From: Corynebacterium glucuronolyticum DSM 44120
Lineage (GTDB): Bacteria > Actinomycetota > Actinomycetes > Mycobacteriales > Mycobacteriaceae
Assembly (NCBI RefSeq): GCF_030440595.1
Contig: NZ_CP047452.1
Span: 1,922,001-1,986,000, forward strand
DNA length: 64,000 nucleotides
Direction of reading: 5' to 3'
Below the pieces are notes generated by a model that saw only the letters and a program-made list of their open reading frames with translations, searched no databases and had not been told where the DNA came from. How positions within the stretch are numbered: position 1 is the first letter of the stretch; every line of letters starts with the position of its first letter. Shown piece after piece: positions 18,371 to 27,802 of the stretch. Position numbers and translations under genes: made by a program.

Positions 18371-20380
18371 ATGGCCACTTCTGTGGAGATGCCCGAGCTG
18401 GGCGAATCAGTAACCGAAGGCACCATCACCACGTGGTTGAAGGAGGTTGGTGACACCGTCGAGGTAGACGAACCGTTACTCGAGGTCTCCACCGACAAGG
18501 TAGACACCGAAATCCCCTCACCCGTTGCAGGCGTACTCATTAAGGTACTCGCCGAAGAAGACGATACCGTCGAGGTAGGCGACATTATTTGCGAGATCGG
18601 CGAAGAGGGCGAGGAGCCCGCCGAGAAGGACGATGCGCCCACTGAGGAGCCGGAAGAGGAAGAAGAGCCCGCCAAGGAGGAGAAGAAGGAAGAGCCGGCC
18701 GACAAGCCCGCCCCGAAGGCCTCCGGCTCCGCCTCCGACGTGACGATGCCCGAACTCGGCGAATCCGTCACCGAAGGCACCATCACCACGTGGCTCAAGG
18801 AAGTCGGCGACGAAGTCGAGGTAGACGAACCACTCCTCGAAGTCTCCACAGACAAGGTCGACACCGAAATCCCCTCACCCGTCGCAGGCACCCTCGTCGA
18901 AATCCTTGCCAACGAGGATGACACCGTCGAGGTCGGCGACGTCATCGCCCGCATCGGCGACGCCGACGCAGCGCCCGCCGAGAAGGAAGAGGAACCCGCC
19001 CAGGAAGAAAAGAAGGAAGAGCCCGCCAAGGAGGAGAAGAAGGAAGAGTCGGCCGACAAGCCCGCCCCGAAGGCCTCCGGCTCCGCCTCCGACGTGACGA
19101 TGCCCGAACTCGGCGAATCCGTCACCGAAGGCACCATCACCACGTGGCTCAAGGAAGTCGGCGACGAAGTCGAGGTAGACGAACCACTCCTCGAAGTCTC
19201 CACAGACAAGGTCGACACCGAAATCCCCTCACCCGTCGCAGGCACCCTCGTCGAAATCCTTGCCAACGAGGATGACACCGTCGAGGTAGGCGACGTCATC
19301 GCCCGCATCGGCGACGCCGACGCAGCGCCCGCCGAGAAGGAAGAGGAACCCGCCCAGGAAGAAAAGAAGGAAGAGCCGGCCGAGTCTAAGCCTGCAGAGA
19401 AGAAGGAAGAGTCGAAGCCCGCAGCGGCATCTTCCTCCGAGGACGATCACGTTCCGTACGTGACGCCGCTGGTTCGCAAGCTCGCTAAAAAGCACAACAT
19501 CGACCTCAATACTGTTGAAGGAACCGGTGTTGGCGGACGCGTCCGCAAACAGGATATCCTCGCCATCGTCAACGGCGAAGGCTCCACGGACTCTGCGGCT
19601 GCACCTGCCACTGCAGAGCAGCGCACGTCCACCAAGTCCGTAGACCCGGACAAGGCAGCACTGCGCGGTACGACGAAGAAAGTCAACCGCATCCGCGCTA
19701 TCACCGCAGCAAAGACACTCGAGGCTCTGCAGACCGCCGCACAGCTCACCCAGCTGCACGAGGTGGATATGACCCGGATCGCCGAACTCCGCTCCGCCAA
19801 CAAGCAGGCGTTCCAGGAGAAGCACGGCGTGAAGCTCACCTACCTGCCGTTCTTTGCCAAGGCTATCGTCGAGGCGCTCGTTGCTCACCCGAACGTCAAT
19901 GCGTCCTACAACGCAGAGACCAAGGAGATGACGTACCACGAGTCGGTGAACCTGGCCATCGCCGTGGACACCAAGCAGGGTCTTCTCACCCCGGTCATCC
20001 ACGACGCTCAGGACAAGAGCCTGCCAGAGCTGGCCAAGGAAATCGTCGATATTGCCGATCGCGCCCGCAGCAGCAAGCTGAAGCCCAATGATCTCGCTGG
20101 TGCTACGTTCACCATCACGAACATTGGCTCCGAAGGTGCTCTGTCTGACACCCCGATCGTCGTTCCTCCGCAAGCCGCCATGGTCGGCACGGGTGCCATC
20201 ACCAAGCGCCCCGTCGTTGTGACGGAAAACGGTGTCGACGCCATCGCGGTACGCCAGATGGTGTACCTGCCGATGACCTACGACCACCAGGTCGTTGATG
20301 GTGCCGATGCAGGCCGATTCATGACAACTGTTCGTGACCGCCTCGAAAACATCGACTTCGAGGCCGACCTGGAATTGTAA
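18371..20380 (+). CDS. sucB: Dihydrolipoamide acyltransferase E2 of the 2-oxoacid dehydrogenase complex
   Basis: This 669-residue E2 (also named aceF) serves pyruvate, and in corynebacteria also 2-oxoglutarate, dehydrogenase. Three lipoyl domains have modified lysines in [10 protein letters not shown] at about K43, K162 and K280. They are joined by Glu/Lys/Pro/Ala linkers. A peripheral subunit-binding domain ([14 protein letters not shown], about 355-395) and the acyltransferase domain follow, the latter ending with the active-site motif [13 protein letters not shown]. The ATG at 18371 has AAGGAG 10 bases upstream and gives [10 protein letters not shown]. Another ATG at 18362 is only 1 base from that site. 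Domains 2 and 3 are nearly identical at DNA level. The cofactor is supplied by LipA/LipB encoded downstream. Confidence 0.96.
   Translation: MATSVEMPELGESVTEGTITTWLKEVGDTVEVDEPLLEVSTDKVDTEIPSPVAGVLIKVLAEEDDTVEVGDIICEIGEEGEEPAEKDDAPTEEPEEEEEPAKEEKKEEPADKPAPKASGSASDVTMPELGESVTEGTITTWLKEVGDEVEVDEPLLEVSTDKVDTEIPSPVAGTLVEILANEDDTVEVGDVIARIGDADAAPAEKEEEPAQEEKKEEPAKEEKKEESADKPAPKASGSASDVTMPELGESVTEGTITTWLKEVGDEVEVDEPLLEVSTDKVDTEIPSPVAGTLVEILANEDDTVEVGDVIARIGDADAAPAEKEEEPAQEEKKEEPAESKPAEKKEESKPAAASSSEDDHVPYVTPLVRKLAKKHNIDLNTVEGTGVGGRVRKQDILAIVNGEGSTDSAAAPATAEQRTSTKSVDPDKAALRGTTKKVNRIRAITAAKTLEALQTAAQLTQLHEVDMTRIAELRSANKQAFQEKHGVKLTYLPFFAKAIVEALVAHPNVNASYNAETKEMTYHESVNLAIAVDTKQGLLTPVIHDAQDKSLPELAKEIVDIADRARSSKLKPNDLAGATFTITNIGSEGALSDTPIVVPPQAAMVGTGAITKRPVVVTENGVDAIAVRQMVYLPMTYDHQVVDGADAGRFMTTVRDRLENIDFEADLEL
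18662..19376 (+). repeat. 354-bp tandem duplication within sucB
   Basis: Bases 18662-19015 and 19016-19369 are two in-frame copies of 354 bp (118 codons), each coding for a linker and one lipoyl domain. I could find only a few base differences (for example GAGCCGGCC versus GAGTCGGCC, and GTCGGCGAC versus GTAGGCGAC). The first lipoyl domain is clearly more diverged. Confidence 0.9.
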
Positions 20381-20397
20381 TTCCACGGCAACACGAG

Positions 20398-20430
20398 ATC
20401 CCCTTCCGGAATGACCGGAAGGGGATTTTT
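20398..20430 (+). terminator. Terminator of sucB
   Basis: ATCCCCTTCCGG (20398-20409) pairs with CCGGAAGGGGAT (20415-20426) around AATGA and is followed by TTTT. Confidence 0.88.
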
Positions 20431-20432
20431 AT

Positions 20433-20468
20433 CCCCTAACACCCCCACAAACTACCCCATGTTAGGGG
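20433..20468. promoter_or_regulatory. Inverted repeat in the gcvP upstream region
   Basis: CCCCTAACA (20433-20441) and TGTTAGGGG (20460-20468) form perfect 9-bp arms 18 bases apart, about 210 bases before gcvP. A TATAAC hexamer at 20536-20541 could be the -10. The 293-base leader shows no glycine riboswitch that I can recognise, so this palindrome is the best candidate for control of gcvP. Confidence 0.4.
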
Positions 20469-20674
20469 TAACATTCCACCTTTTTATGCGCTTGATATGT
20501 GGTTATTAAAGGTCACAACCAGTTCGATGTAGCACTATAACTACCAGTGAATATACCCAACGTGACTGCACTCACACTTCCCATCTTTTGGACATCACCG
20601 ACACCTTTTACCACGTACAATCAATTAGGTAATAACAAATCGGGACCTTTAACCATTAGGAGGAAAACCCACTA

Positions 20675-23539
20675 ATGACGAACCCCATCACCCCCTTGCC
20701 GTTTCATAATCGGCACATTGGGCCTGACGCTGATGACCAGAAGGAAATGCTCAAGGATCTGGGCTACGACAGCCTAGAGGAGCTCATGCAGGCTGCTATC
20801 CCCGGTGACATCATCGAAGACGAAGCAGTCACGAAGCTCATCGAACCACTGAGCGAGCACGAGGCACAGGCGCTGCTGCGCACCTACGCACGCCAGAACA
20901 CCGTGCTCAAGTCCTTCTACGGACAGGGCTTCAACGACACGATCACGCCGCCGGTCATCCGCCGCAACGTGGTCGAGAACCCAGGCTGGTACACGGCATA
21001 CACCCCCTACCAGGCTGAGATCTCCCAGGGTCGCCTGGAAGCACTGCTCAACTTCCAGACCCTGTTCAAGGATCTCAGCGGCCTTGACCTTGCCAACGCA
21101 TCGCTACTCGACGAGGCAACCGCCGTCGCCGAGGCCGCAGCCCTCATGGTGCGCAGCGCCCGCAAGGCCAACAAGGTTGTCTTCGACGAGCGCCTGCACC
21201 GCCAGGATCTCACCGTCGCCATGGAGCGCGCCCGCGTCCTCGACTTCGACGTTGAAATCGCCGATGTCACCTCGGGTATCGCCGAGGACGGACTCGCCGG
21301 TGTCATCCTCGCCTACCCGGGCACGGAGGGCGATATCGTCGATCTCCGCCCCATCATCGAGCAGGTTCACTCCGTCGGTGGTTACGCAACAGTCGTTGCC
21401 GACCCACTGGCACTCATCCACCTCGAGTCCCCCGGTTCCCTCGGCGCGGACATCGCCGTTGGTTCCACGCAGCGCTTCGGCGTTCCGCTCTTCTTCGGTG
21501 GCCCGCACGCCGCCTACATGGCCGTCACGAACAAGCTTGTCCGCAAGATGCCTGGCCGCATCGTCGGCGTATCCAAGGATGCTGACGGCAACCCGGCCTA
21601 CCGCCTCACCCTCCAGACCCGCGAGCAGCACATCCGCCGCGAGCGCGCCACCAGTAACATCTGTACTGCACAGGCACTGCTCGCAACGATGGCCTCGATG
21701 TACGCCGTGTGGCACGGACCTGCTGGACTGCGTCGCATCGCTGACCGGATCCACACCTACGCCTCCACGTTCGCAGCTAACATCCGCAAGGCTGGTGGCG
21801 ATCTGAGCGTCCTTCACGACGACTTCTTCGACACCGTTACCGTGGGCGTATCCGGTCGCGCGGAGCAGATCGTCAAGGCAGCAGAGGAAGCCGGCTACCT
21901 CATCCGCCACATCGGCGATGACAAGGTATCTGTGGCCTTCGGTGAGTCTGCCAAGGACGAGGACATTACCGCCCTCCTCGAGGCATTCGGTGTCACCCGC
22001 GAGGTGGAATCCGAGTACGCCGAGTACCCAGAGTCGCTGCGCCGTACTGACGACCCGGTTCCGCACCCGATCTTCAGCTCGGTCCACTCCGAGACGCAGA
22101 TGATGCGCTACACGCGTCGCCTCTCGGATCGCGACCTGGCTCTCGACCGCGCCATGATTCCGCTGGGTTCCTGCACCATGAAGCTCAACCCCGCAGCTGC
22201 CATGGAACCCATTACCTGGCCGAAGTTCGCAGGTCTGCACCCGTACGCACCGGCTGAGCAAACCAAGGGCTGGCGTGCCATGCTCGAGCAGCTAGAGAAC
22301 TGGCTCGTCGATATCACCGGCTACGACAAGGTCTCCCTGCAGCCGAACTCCGGCGCTATGGGCGAGCTGTCCGGCCTCCTTGCAATCCGTCGTTACCACG
22401 TTGCCAACGGAGACCATGAGCGCGACATTTGCCTCATCCCCGCCTCCGCACACGGCACGAACGCGGCATCCGCAGCCCTTGCCGGCCTGCGCGTAGTCGT
22501 TATCGATTCCAACGAGGACGGCTCCATTTCCGTCGATGACCTCGACGCCAAGCTGGAGAAGTACAGCAACCACGTCGCCGCCATCATGATTACCTACCCG
22601 TCCACCCACGGCATTTACGAGCCGACGGTTCGCGAGGTGTGCAAGAAGGTTCACGACTACGGCGGCCAGGTCTACATCGACGGTGCCAACATGAACGCAC
22701 AGTGTGGTTGGTCTCGCCCCGGCCAGTACGGCGGCGATGTCAGCCACCTGAACCTGCACAAGACCTTCGCTATCCCGCACGGTGGCGGCGGCCCTGGTGT
22801 TGGCCCAATTGCGGTTCGCGAACACCTCATTCCGTTCCTGCCGGCAGATCCGCTGGCAACGGATCCGCACTCGCCGGTTCCCGAGGGCCAAGGCATCCCC
22901 ATGGTTGGTACCCTGTTCGGCTCCGCTGGTGTCACCCCGATTACATGGATGTACCTGGCAATGATGGGCTCTGAAGGCCTGAAGCGCGTCACTGCGGTCG
23001 CTGTCCTCAACGCCAACTATGTGGCAAAGGAACTGGACGATTCCTTCCCGGTCCTCTACCACGGCCCGAACGGCTTGGTCGGCCACGAGACGATCTTCGA
23101 TATCCGCCCGGTGGAGAAGCTCTCTGGCGTTTCCGCCACCGATGTGGCTAAGCGTCTCATGGACTTCGGCATTCACGCCCCGACTCTTGCCTTCCCGGTT
23201 CCCGGCACGCTCATGTTTGAGCCGACGGAGTCCGAGAGCAAGGAGGAGCTGGACCGCTTCATCGAAGCTATGCGCACGATCCGCGCTGAGATCCAGGACG
23301 TCATCGACGGCAAGATTGCCCTCGAAGATTCGGTTCTCACCAACAGCCCGTTCACCGCGGCTTCCGCTGCCGCCGACGAATGGAACTACAAGTTCACTCG
23401 TAAGGAAGCGGTCTTCCCGGTAGACGGTCTGCTCCGCGACAAGTACTACCCGTCAGTGCGTCGCATCGATGAGGCCTACGGCGATCGCCACCTCTTCTGC
23501 GAGTGCCCCTCGCCGGAGACCTTCTCAATCGAGGACTAG
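20675..23539 (+). CDS. gcvP: Glycine dehydrogenase (decarboxylating), P protein
   Basis: This 954-residue PLP enzyme decarboxylates glycine and loads the aminomethyl group onto lipoyl-GcvH. It is the long fused form of bacteria and eukaryotes. The PLP lysine is in NLHKTFAIPHGGGGPG, and the N-terminal landmark FHNRHIGP is present. AGGAGG precedes the ATG by about 11 bases. It is followed by gcvT and gcvH in the same direction, giving a complete set of the three specific proteins. The fourth, lipoamide dehydrogenase, is not in the window. Confidence 0.97.
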   Translation: MTNPITPLPFHNRHIGPDADDQKEMLKDLGYDSLEELMQAAIPGDIIEDEAVTKLIEPLSEHEAQALLRTYARQNTVLKSFYGQGFNDTITPPVIRRNVVENPGWYTAYTPYQAEISQGRLEALLNFQTLFKDLSGLDLANASLLDEATAVAEAAALMVRSARKANKVVFDERLHRQDLTVAMERARVLDFDVEIADVTSGIAEDGLAGVILAYPGTEGDIVDLRPIIEQVHSVGGYATVVADPLALIHLESPGSLGADIAVGSTQRFGVPLFFGGPHAAYMAVTNKLVRKMPGRIVGVSKDADGNPAYRLTLQTREQHIRRERATSNICTAQALLATMASMYAVWHGPAGLRRIADRIHTYASTFAANIRKAGGDLSVLHDDFFDTVTVGVSGRAEQIVKAAEEAGYLIRHIGDDKVSVAFGESAKDEDITALLEAFGVTREVESEYAEYPESLRRTDDPVPHPIFSSVHSETQMMRYTRRLSDRDLALDRAMIPLGSCTMKLNPAAAMEPITWPKFAGLHPYAPAEQTKGWRAMLEQLENWLVDITGYDKVSLQPNSGAMGELSGLLAIRRYHVANGDHERDICLIPASAHGTNAASAALAGLRVVVIDSNEDGSISVDDLDAKLEKYSNHVAAIMITYPSTHGIYEPTVREVCKKVHDYGGQVYIDGANMNAQCGWSRPGQYGGDVSHLNLHKTFAIPHGGGGPGVGPIAVREHLIPFLPADPLATDPHSPVPEGQGIPMVGTLFGSAGVTPITWMYLAMMGSEGLKRVTAVAVLNANYVAKELDDSFPVLYHGPNGLVGHETIFDIRPVEKLSGVSATDVAKRLMDFGIHAPTLAFPVPGTLMFEPTESESKEELDRFIEAMRTIRAEIQDVIDGKIALEDSVLTNSPFTAASAAADEWNYKFTRKEAVFPVDGLLRDKYYPSVRRIDEAYGDRHLFCECPSPETFSIED

Positions 23540-23551
23540 GTCCTCCTCCGG

Positions 23552-23576
23552 CCCCGGGGTGGTTTTCACCCCGGGG
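23552..23576 (+). terminator. Hairpin between gcvP and gcvT
   Basis: CCCCGGGGTG (23552-23561) pairs with CACCCCGGGG (23567-23576) around GTTTT. It is followed by TTCCCC rather than a T-tract. It may be a partial terminator or an mRNA-stabilising hairpin that adjusts P to T protein ratio. Confidence 0.5.
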
Positions 23577-23627
23577 TTCCCCAACACGACTTCCCTCATC
23601 AGCTTTTCTCAATTAAAGGAGATTTTT

Positions 23628-24734
23628 GTGACTGAAACTCTGCACAGCCCCCTGCACTCCAAGCACGAGGAACTCGGCGCATCCTTCACCATGTTCGGTG
23701 CCTGGGAGATGCCCCTCAAGTACGGCAACGAGCTCGACGAGCACCGCGCTGTGCGCGAAGCAGCAGGCCTGTTCGACCTGAGCCACATGGGCGAGATCAT
23801 CGTCAGTGGCCCGCAGGCAACGGAGTACCTCAACTACGCTTTCATCGCTGACTACTCCAAGCTGGCCGTTGGTCGCGCAAAGTACAACCACATGGTGGAG
23901 AAAGACGGCCGGATCATCGACGACCTCATCATCTACCACGTCGAAGACGGTATCTTCTGGGTCGTCCCCAACGCCGGCAACGCCGAGACCGTATGGGACA
24001 CCATGGTCGAGCGCAAGGGCGATTTCGATGTCACCCTCGAGAACAAGAACCGCGAGATCTCTAACATCGCCTGCCAGGGGCCGAACTCCGAGGCAGTGCT
24101 GAAGGAGGTCATCCCGGCTGAAGAGCATGAGAAGCTCGAGAACCTCAAGTACTACGCCGCCGAGTACCACACCGTGGCTGGCGAGAAGGTTCTGGTTGCC
24201 CGCACCGGCTACACCGGCGAGGACGGCTTCGAGCTCTACATCGAAAACGAGAAGGCACCGCAGCTGTGGGACGCACTTCTCAAGGCCGGCAAGGATCATG
24301 GCCTGCTCCCCTGCGGGCTTGCTGCTCGCGACTCGCTCCGCCTCGAGGCCGGCATGCCCCTCTACGGCCACGAGCTCACCCACGACCTGACCACCGTCGA
24401 TGCCGGCATGCGCGGCATTACGGGCAAGGAGAAGGAAGGCGACTTCTACGGCAAGATCCTGCTGGACCTTCCGGTTTCCCCCAATAAGCTGACCAACATG
24501 GTCGGTGAGGGTCGCCGCGCCGCACGTGAGGGCGCTAAGCTCTTCGACCCCGAAGGCAACGAAGTTGGCTACGTCACCTCCGGCCAGCTCTCCCCCACGC
24601 TCGGCTACCCCATCGCGATGGGCTACGTGAAGCGTGAGGCAGCAGGCGAGGGCGCCAAGCTCGAGGCTGACATTCGTGGCAAGCGCTACCCCTACACTGT
24701 GGTGAAGGGCGCGTTCTACAAGCGCGACAAGTAA
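23628..24734 (+). CDS. gcvT: Aminomethyltransferase, T protein
   Basis: This 368-residue tetrahydrofolate-dependent enzyme releases ammonia and methylene-THF from aminomethyl-GcvH. Clear family motifs are FDLSHMGEIIVSG (near residue 45), ARTGYTGEDGFELY and AARDSLRLEAGMPLYGHEL. The GTG at 23628 has AAAGGAG about 6 bases upstream. A longer frame reading back into gcvP is rejected. gcvP lies 88 bases upstream and gcvH about 70 downstream. Confidence 0.96.
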   Translation: MTETLHSPLHSKHEELGASFTMFGAWEMPLKYGNELDEHRAVREAAGLFDLSHMGEIIVSGPQATEYLNYAFIADYSKLAVGRAKYNHMVEKDGRIIDDLIIYHVEDGIFWVVPNAGNAETVWDTMVERKGDFDVTLENKNREISNIACQGPNSEAVLKEVIPAEEHEKLENLKYYAAEYHTVAGEKVLVARTGYTGEDGFELYIENEKAPQLWDALLKAGKDHGLLPCGLAARDSLRLEAGMPLYGHELTHDLTTVDAGMRGITGKEKEGDFYGKILLDLPVSPNKLTNMVGEGRRAAREGAKLFDPEGNEVGYVTSGQLSPTLGYPIAMGYVKREAAGEGAKLEADIRGKRYPYTVVKGAFYKRDK

Positions 24735-24806
24735 GAATCGGGCATAATAAGTGAGGACTATGTCGAGGCCTCACGCCCGTCACATTCACAAACGAAAGGT
24801 TTGAAC

Positions 24807-25193
24807 ATGGCTAATCTGCCCGAGAACTACTCCTACTCTGCTGAGCACGAGTGGATCGATGTCCCCGCAGCTGAGGCTGAGGGCAAGACTGTCAAGGTCG
24901 GTGTCACTGAGATCGCAACCGATGCCCTGGGCGAGATCGTCTACGTTGACCTCCCCTCTGTTGGCGACGAGGTAACTCACTCCGAGCCCTGTGGCGAGGT
25001 TGAGTCCACCAAGTCAGTGTCTGACATCTTCTCCCCTGTTTCCGGCACCATCACTGCCGTGAACGAGGCCCTGGAAGATGACCCGGCGCTCATCAACAAC
25101 GATCCCTACGGTGAGGGCTGGATCTACGAGGTGCAGGTCTCCGAGGTTGGTCCGGTGAAGGACAAGGCCGGCTACGAGGCTGACAACGCCTAA
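24807..25193 (+). CDS. gcvH: Glycine cleavage H protein
   Basis: This 128-residue lipoyl carrier shuttles the aminomethyl intermediate between P, T and L proteins. The lipoyl lysine is in GEVESTKSVSDIF (about residue 69), and the N-terminal SAEHEWIDV and VGVTEIATDALGEIVYVDLP are typical. The ATG at 24807 follows AAAGG by 7 bases; a TTG two codons earlier is ignored. It needs the lipoate made by the lipB-lipA genes 2 kb downstream. It ends at a strong bidirectional terminator. Confidence 0.96.
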   Translation: MANLPENYSYSAEHEWIDVPAAEAEGKTVKVGVTEIATDALGEIVYVDLPSVGDEVTHSEPCGEVESTKSVSDIFSPVSGTITAVNEALEDDPALINNDPYGEGWIYEVQVSEVGPVKDKAGYEADNA

Positions 25194-25201
25194 GGCTCCA
25201 C

Positions 25202-25238
25202 AAAAAATCCTCCCTCAGTTTCTGAGGGAGGATTTTTT
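25202..25238. terminator. Bidirectional terminator after gcvH
   Basis: Seventeen-base arms AAAAAATCCTCCCTCAG (25202-25218) and the complement (25222-25238) flank a 3-base TTT loop. They serve gcvH and the convergent exporter gene. Confidence 0.92.
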
Positions 25239-25252
25239 GGCTTTTCGACGTT

Positions 25253-26815
25253 TTATACAAGCATGAAGGGAATCACAAGGATCTTGTAAATCAAGGCAAT
25301 GGCGAAAGTCGCTGAGTAGCCGGACATGACGCGCGAGTCCGTCGTGTTCTGCATGGCGTACTGAAGAACTGCTGGCTGACCCAAAAGGCCTGCGACAGCA
25401 CCATTGGAGCGTGTTGCCGAGCGCCCCATGAAAAATCCTGCTGCGAGCAGCGAGCCACAGGCAGCAAGGCACACGATAGCGGACAGCAGAATGAGCTTCA
25501 GACCTGTCATGCTGAACACTGCGGAAGCGAACGCTTCGCCCGAAGCCAGACCCACTGCAGCCAGGAAGAGCATGAGACCGTACTGGCGCAGCGTGAAGTT
25601 CGCGGTTGCGGGCAGCTTCCACGACAGCTTCCCTGTACGGCGCAGAGCGCCAAGAATCAAGCCGACGATGAGCGGACCACCAGCGGCTCCCATCTGGAAC
25701 TCGTTGCCACCAGGCAGCGGGATCGGAACAATTGCCAGGGCGAAACCAGCGAAGAGACCAAGCGCGGTGGGCACCCAGTCAAGCTCCGCAGACACCTGTG
25801 CGGAGTTACCGAAGAACTCTTCCATGGCGTCGCGATCGATCGTTTCGTGCGCAACTTCGACACCATCGCCGGGGTCAAGTGCAGTTTCCGGGGTGGCGAG
25901 AATAATCTCGTCGCCACGGATGATGCGCAAAATCTGTGCCTTGCCGCTCTTGTAGATACCAAGCTCACCGATTTCCTTTCCGGTGATATCCGAGTTGGAC
26001 ACCGTGTACCGCTGTACGGTGACATGCGGGCTGCGGATGCGCTGGAGTGGCAGACGCTGCCCCAGGGTGTGCACGAGGTCAGCATGCGTTGCTTTGTTCG
26101 TCATGAAGTAGGCTTCATCGCCCTTCTTCAGCTGATAATCAACGCGACCAAAATGGAGTTTGCCATGGCGACGGATGGATGCGAGGATGTAGTCGCCATC
26201 GACAGCCTCAGCCAGCTCATCCCGAGTCATAGGGTTGGTGACGCGGATGAGCACGCCTCGCAGGTCATCCGTTCCCTTTTCCAGCTGATCCTTCTTTGCC
26301 TTCCACTCTTTGTTGATGGTGATAAGGACGAGAATAATAGCCACGATAATGCCCGTCGGGTAGCCAAGAGAGTAACCCACGGCCGGATCCGACGACCCAG
26401 TCTGTGCCTGCGCCAGAGACAGCGACGGTGTCGAGGTCAAGGAGCCTGCGAAAGCACCGACGCTAAACTCGCGGCTCAGTCCCAGGAGCATTCCGGCGAA
26501 CACAGCGACAACCGCACCGATCGTCACGGCCGCAACGGATGCAGCCATAAGGCCAAACTGAGCCTTGATGTCCTTAAAGAATTCCTCCCCTGCTTCCAAA
26601 CCGATGAGATACACAAACAAACCCAGCCCCAGGTTCTGCAGCAGGGTGAGATCTGCGCTCTCTGGTACGACGAAGGCACCAATAACAAGGCCGAGGAACA
26701 AGGCGCCCGCGGCGCCGAATCTGATGGGCCCGAATTTTACGGTCCCAAACCACGCCCCCAATGCGATGACAAGGAAGACCGCAATGAGGGTGTTAGAACT
26801 AAGCAAGTCAACCAT
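25253..26815 (-). CDS. AspT/SucE-family exporter (YidE/YbjL duplication type)
   Basis: This 520-residue protein belongs to the aspartate:alanine exchanger family. There are five hydrophobic helices in the N-terminal half and five to six in the C-terminal half. They flank a cytosolic region of about 200 residues with two TrkA-C (RCK-C)-like domains (RGVLIRVTNP; then GKEIGELGIYKSGKAQILRIIRGDEI). Glycine-rich loops (GSLTSTPSLSLAQ; LLGQPAVLQYA) recur in both halves. It is a paralogue of the gene at 29781. The substrate is probably a dicarboxylate or amino acid, not decidable here. The ATG at 26815 has only a weak ribosome site. Confidence 0.85.
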   Translation of the reverse strand: MVDLLSSNTLIAVFLVIALGAWFGTVKFGPIRFGAAGALFLGLVIGAFVVPESADLTLLQNLGLGLFVYLIGLEAGEEFFKDIKAQFGLMAASVAAVTIGAVVAVFAGMLLGLSREFSVGAFAGSLTSTPSLSLAQAQTGSSDPAVGYSLGYPTGIIVAIILVLITINKEWKAKKDQLEKGTDDLRGVLIRVTNPMTRDELAEAVDGDYILASIRRHGKLHFGRVDYQLKKGDEAYFMTNKATHADLVHTLGQRLPLQRIRSPHVTVQRYTVSNSDITGKEIGELGIYKSGKAQILRIIRGDEIILATPETALDPGDGVEVAHETIDRDAMEEFFGNSAQVSAELDWVPTALGLFAGFALAIVPIPLPGGNEFQMGAAGGPLIVGLILGALRRTGKLSWKLPATANFTLRQYGLMLFLAAVGLASGEAFASAVFSMTGLKLILLSAIVCLAACGSLLAAGFFMGRSATRSNGAVAGLLGQPAVLQYAMQNTTDSRVMSGYSATFAIALIYKILVIPFMLV

Positions 26816-26866
26816 AGTATCTAAATTACCTAACTAACGGCTATCCACCACACCCGTGAAGCAAAA

Positions 26867-26897
26867 GCCCAGCTCCCCCGAGACAATGAAGCTGGGC
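26867..26897 (-). terminator. Hairpin in the leader of the 25253-26815 gene
   Basis: GCCCAGCT (26867-26874) and AGCTGGGC (26890-26897) form an 8-bp stem with a 15-base loop. On the minus strand TTTTGC follows, about 50 bases before the exporter ATG. It could be an attenuator for that gene; the long loop lowers confidence. Confidence 0.35.
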
Positions 26898-27012
26898 GAT
26901 GCAGTAAGATAGTCCCTATAAGTACAGCATGTGACTGGCCACAAAATGTTCCCGGTCACAGCGCTTCTTGTAGCAGGGAAGCGTCAACGGCTACGTAGCG
27001 TTGAAAGGTATT

Positions 27013-27789
27013 ATGACAGCACCTCGTCCTCCCTTCACCCCCTCTGATCAACCCATCAGAAAGTCCTCTGATCCGATTGACGTGCGAACACTCGGCAAGC
27101 AGCCCTACAAACAAATGTGGGACGAACAAGCAAAACTCGCCCTCCAGCGCCACGATGAGGAAATCCCGGATACGATCCTCGTCCTCGAGCACCCCTCGGT
27201 GTATACGGCCGGCAAGCGGACTCAGCCAGAGGATCGCCCGACAATTTCCGATATCGAGACTGTTGACATCGACCGCGGCGGCCGCATCACGTGGCACGGC
27301 CCCGGCCAGCTGGTGTGTTACCCCATCATTAAGCTCGACGATCCCGTCGATGTTGTCGACTACGTGCGTCGCCTAGAAGAGGCGATCATCCAAACCGTCC
27401 GACACATGGGAATCCACGAAGCCGGACGAATCGACGGCCGGTCAGGTGTCTGGGTCCCCGCTTCAGATGGCAAGCCAGATCGCAAGCTTGCGGCTATCGG
27501 AATCCGCATCACCCGTGGCGTGACGATGCACGGAATTGCCGTCAACTGTGACAACACTCTGGAATACTACGACTACATCGTCCCCTGTGGGATTTCCGAT
27601 GCAGGGGTGACCACGATGAGCGATGAACTGGGGCGCGATGTCACCGTGGAAGAAGTAACCGAACCGCTCGTCCACAATCTCATCGAAGCGTTCGAAGGGC
27701 GGCTGCAGGTGGCAGATCACACCTTCGGCTCCGCTCCCGACCCAACCAAGGGTCTCCCCCATCGTCGACACGCACACGACCACAAGTAG
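27013..27789 (+). CDS. lipB: Octanoyltransferase (lipoate biosynthesis)
   Basis: This 258-residue LipB transfers octanoyl groups from acyl carrier protein to lipoyl domains of E2 and GcvH. Motifs seen are [18 protein letters not shown], the lysine-bearing [17 protein letters not shown] and the cysteine-bearing [12 protein letters not shown], which supply the Cys-Lys pair. The ATG at 27013 is preceded by GAAAGG. An in-frame TTG at 27001 overlaps the ribosome site and is not used. A TATAAG at 26917 may belong to its promoter. It is followed by lipA after 13 bases. Confidence 0.95.
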   Translation: MTAPRPPFTPSDQPIRKSSDPIDVRTLGKQPYKQMWDEQAKLALQRHDEEIPDTILVLEHPSVYTAGKRTQPEDRPTISDIETVDIDRGGRITWHGPGQLVCYPIIKLDDPVDVVDYVRRLEEAIIQTVRHMGIHEAGRIDGRSGVWVPASDGKPDRKLAAIGIRITRGVTMHGIAVNCDNTLEYYDYIVPCGISDAGVTTMSDELGRDVTVEEVTEPLVHNLIEAFEGRLQVADHTFGSAPDPTKGLPHRRHAHDHK

Positions 27790-27802
27790 ACAAGGAAAAA
27801 CC

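Noticed and set aside
20431..20674. Glycine riboswitch before gcvP
   Set aside because: I could not find the conserved GGAGAG-type core or the tandem aptamer layout. A covariance-model search would settle it.
26928..26957. GlxR site before lipB
   Set aside because: TGTGACTGGCCACA and TGTTCCCGGTCACA have the wrong spacing (4 instead of 6 bases) or more than one mismatch.
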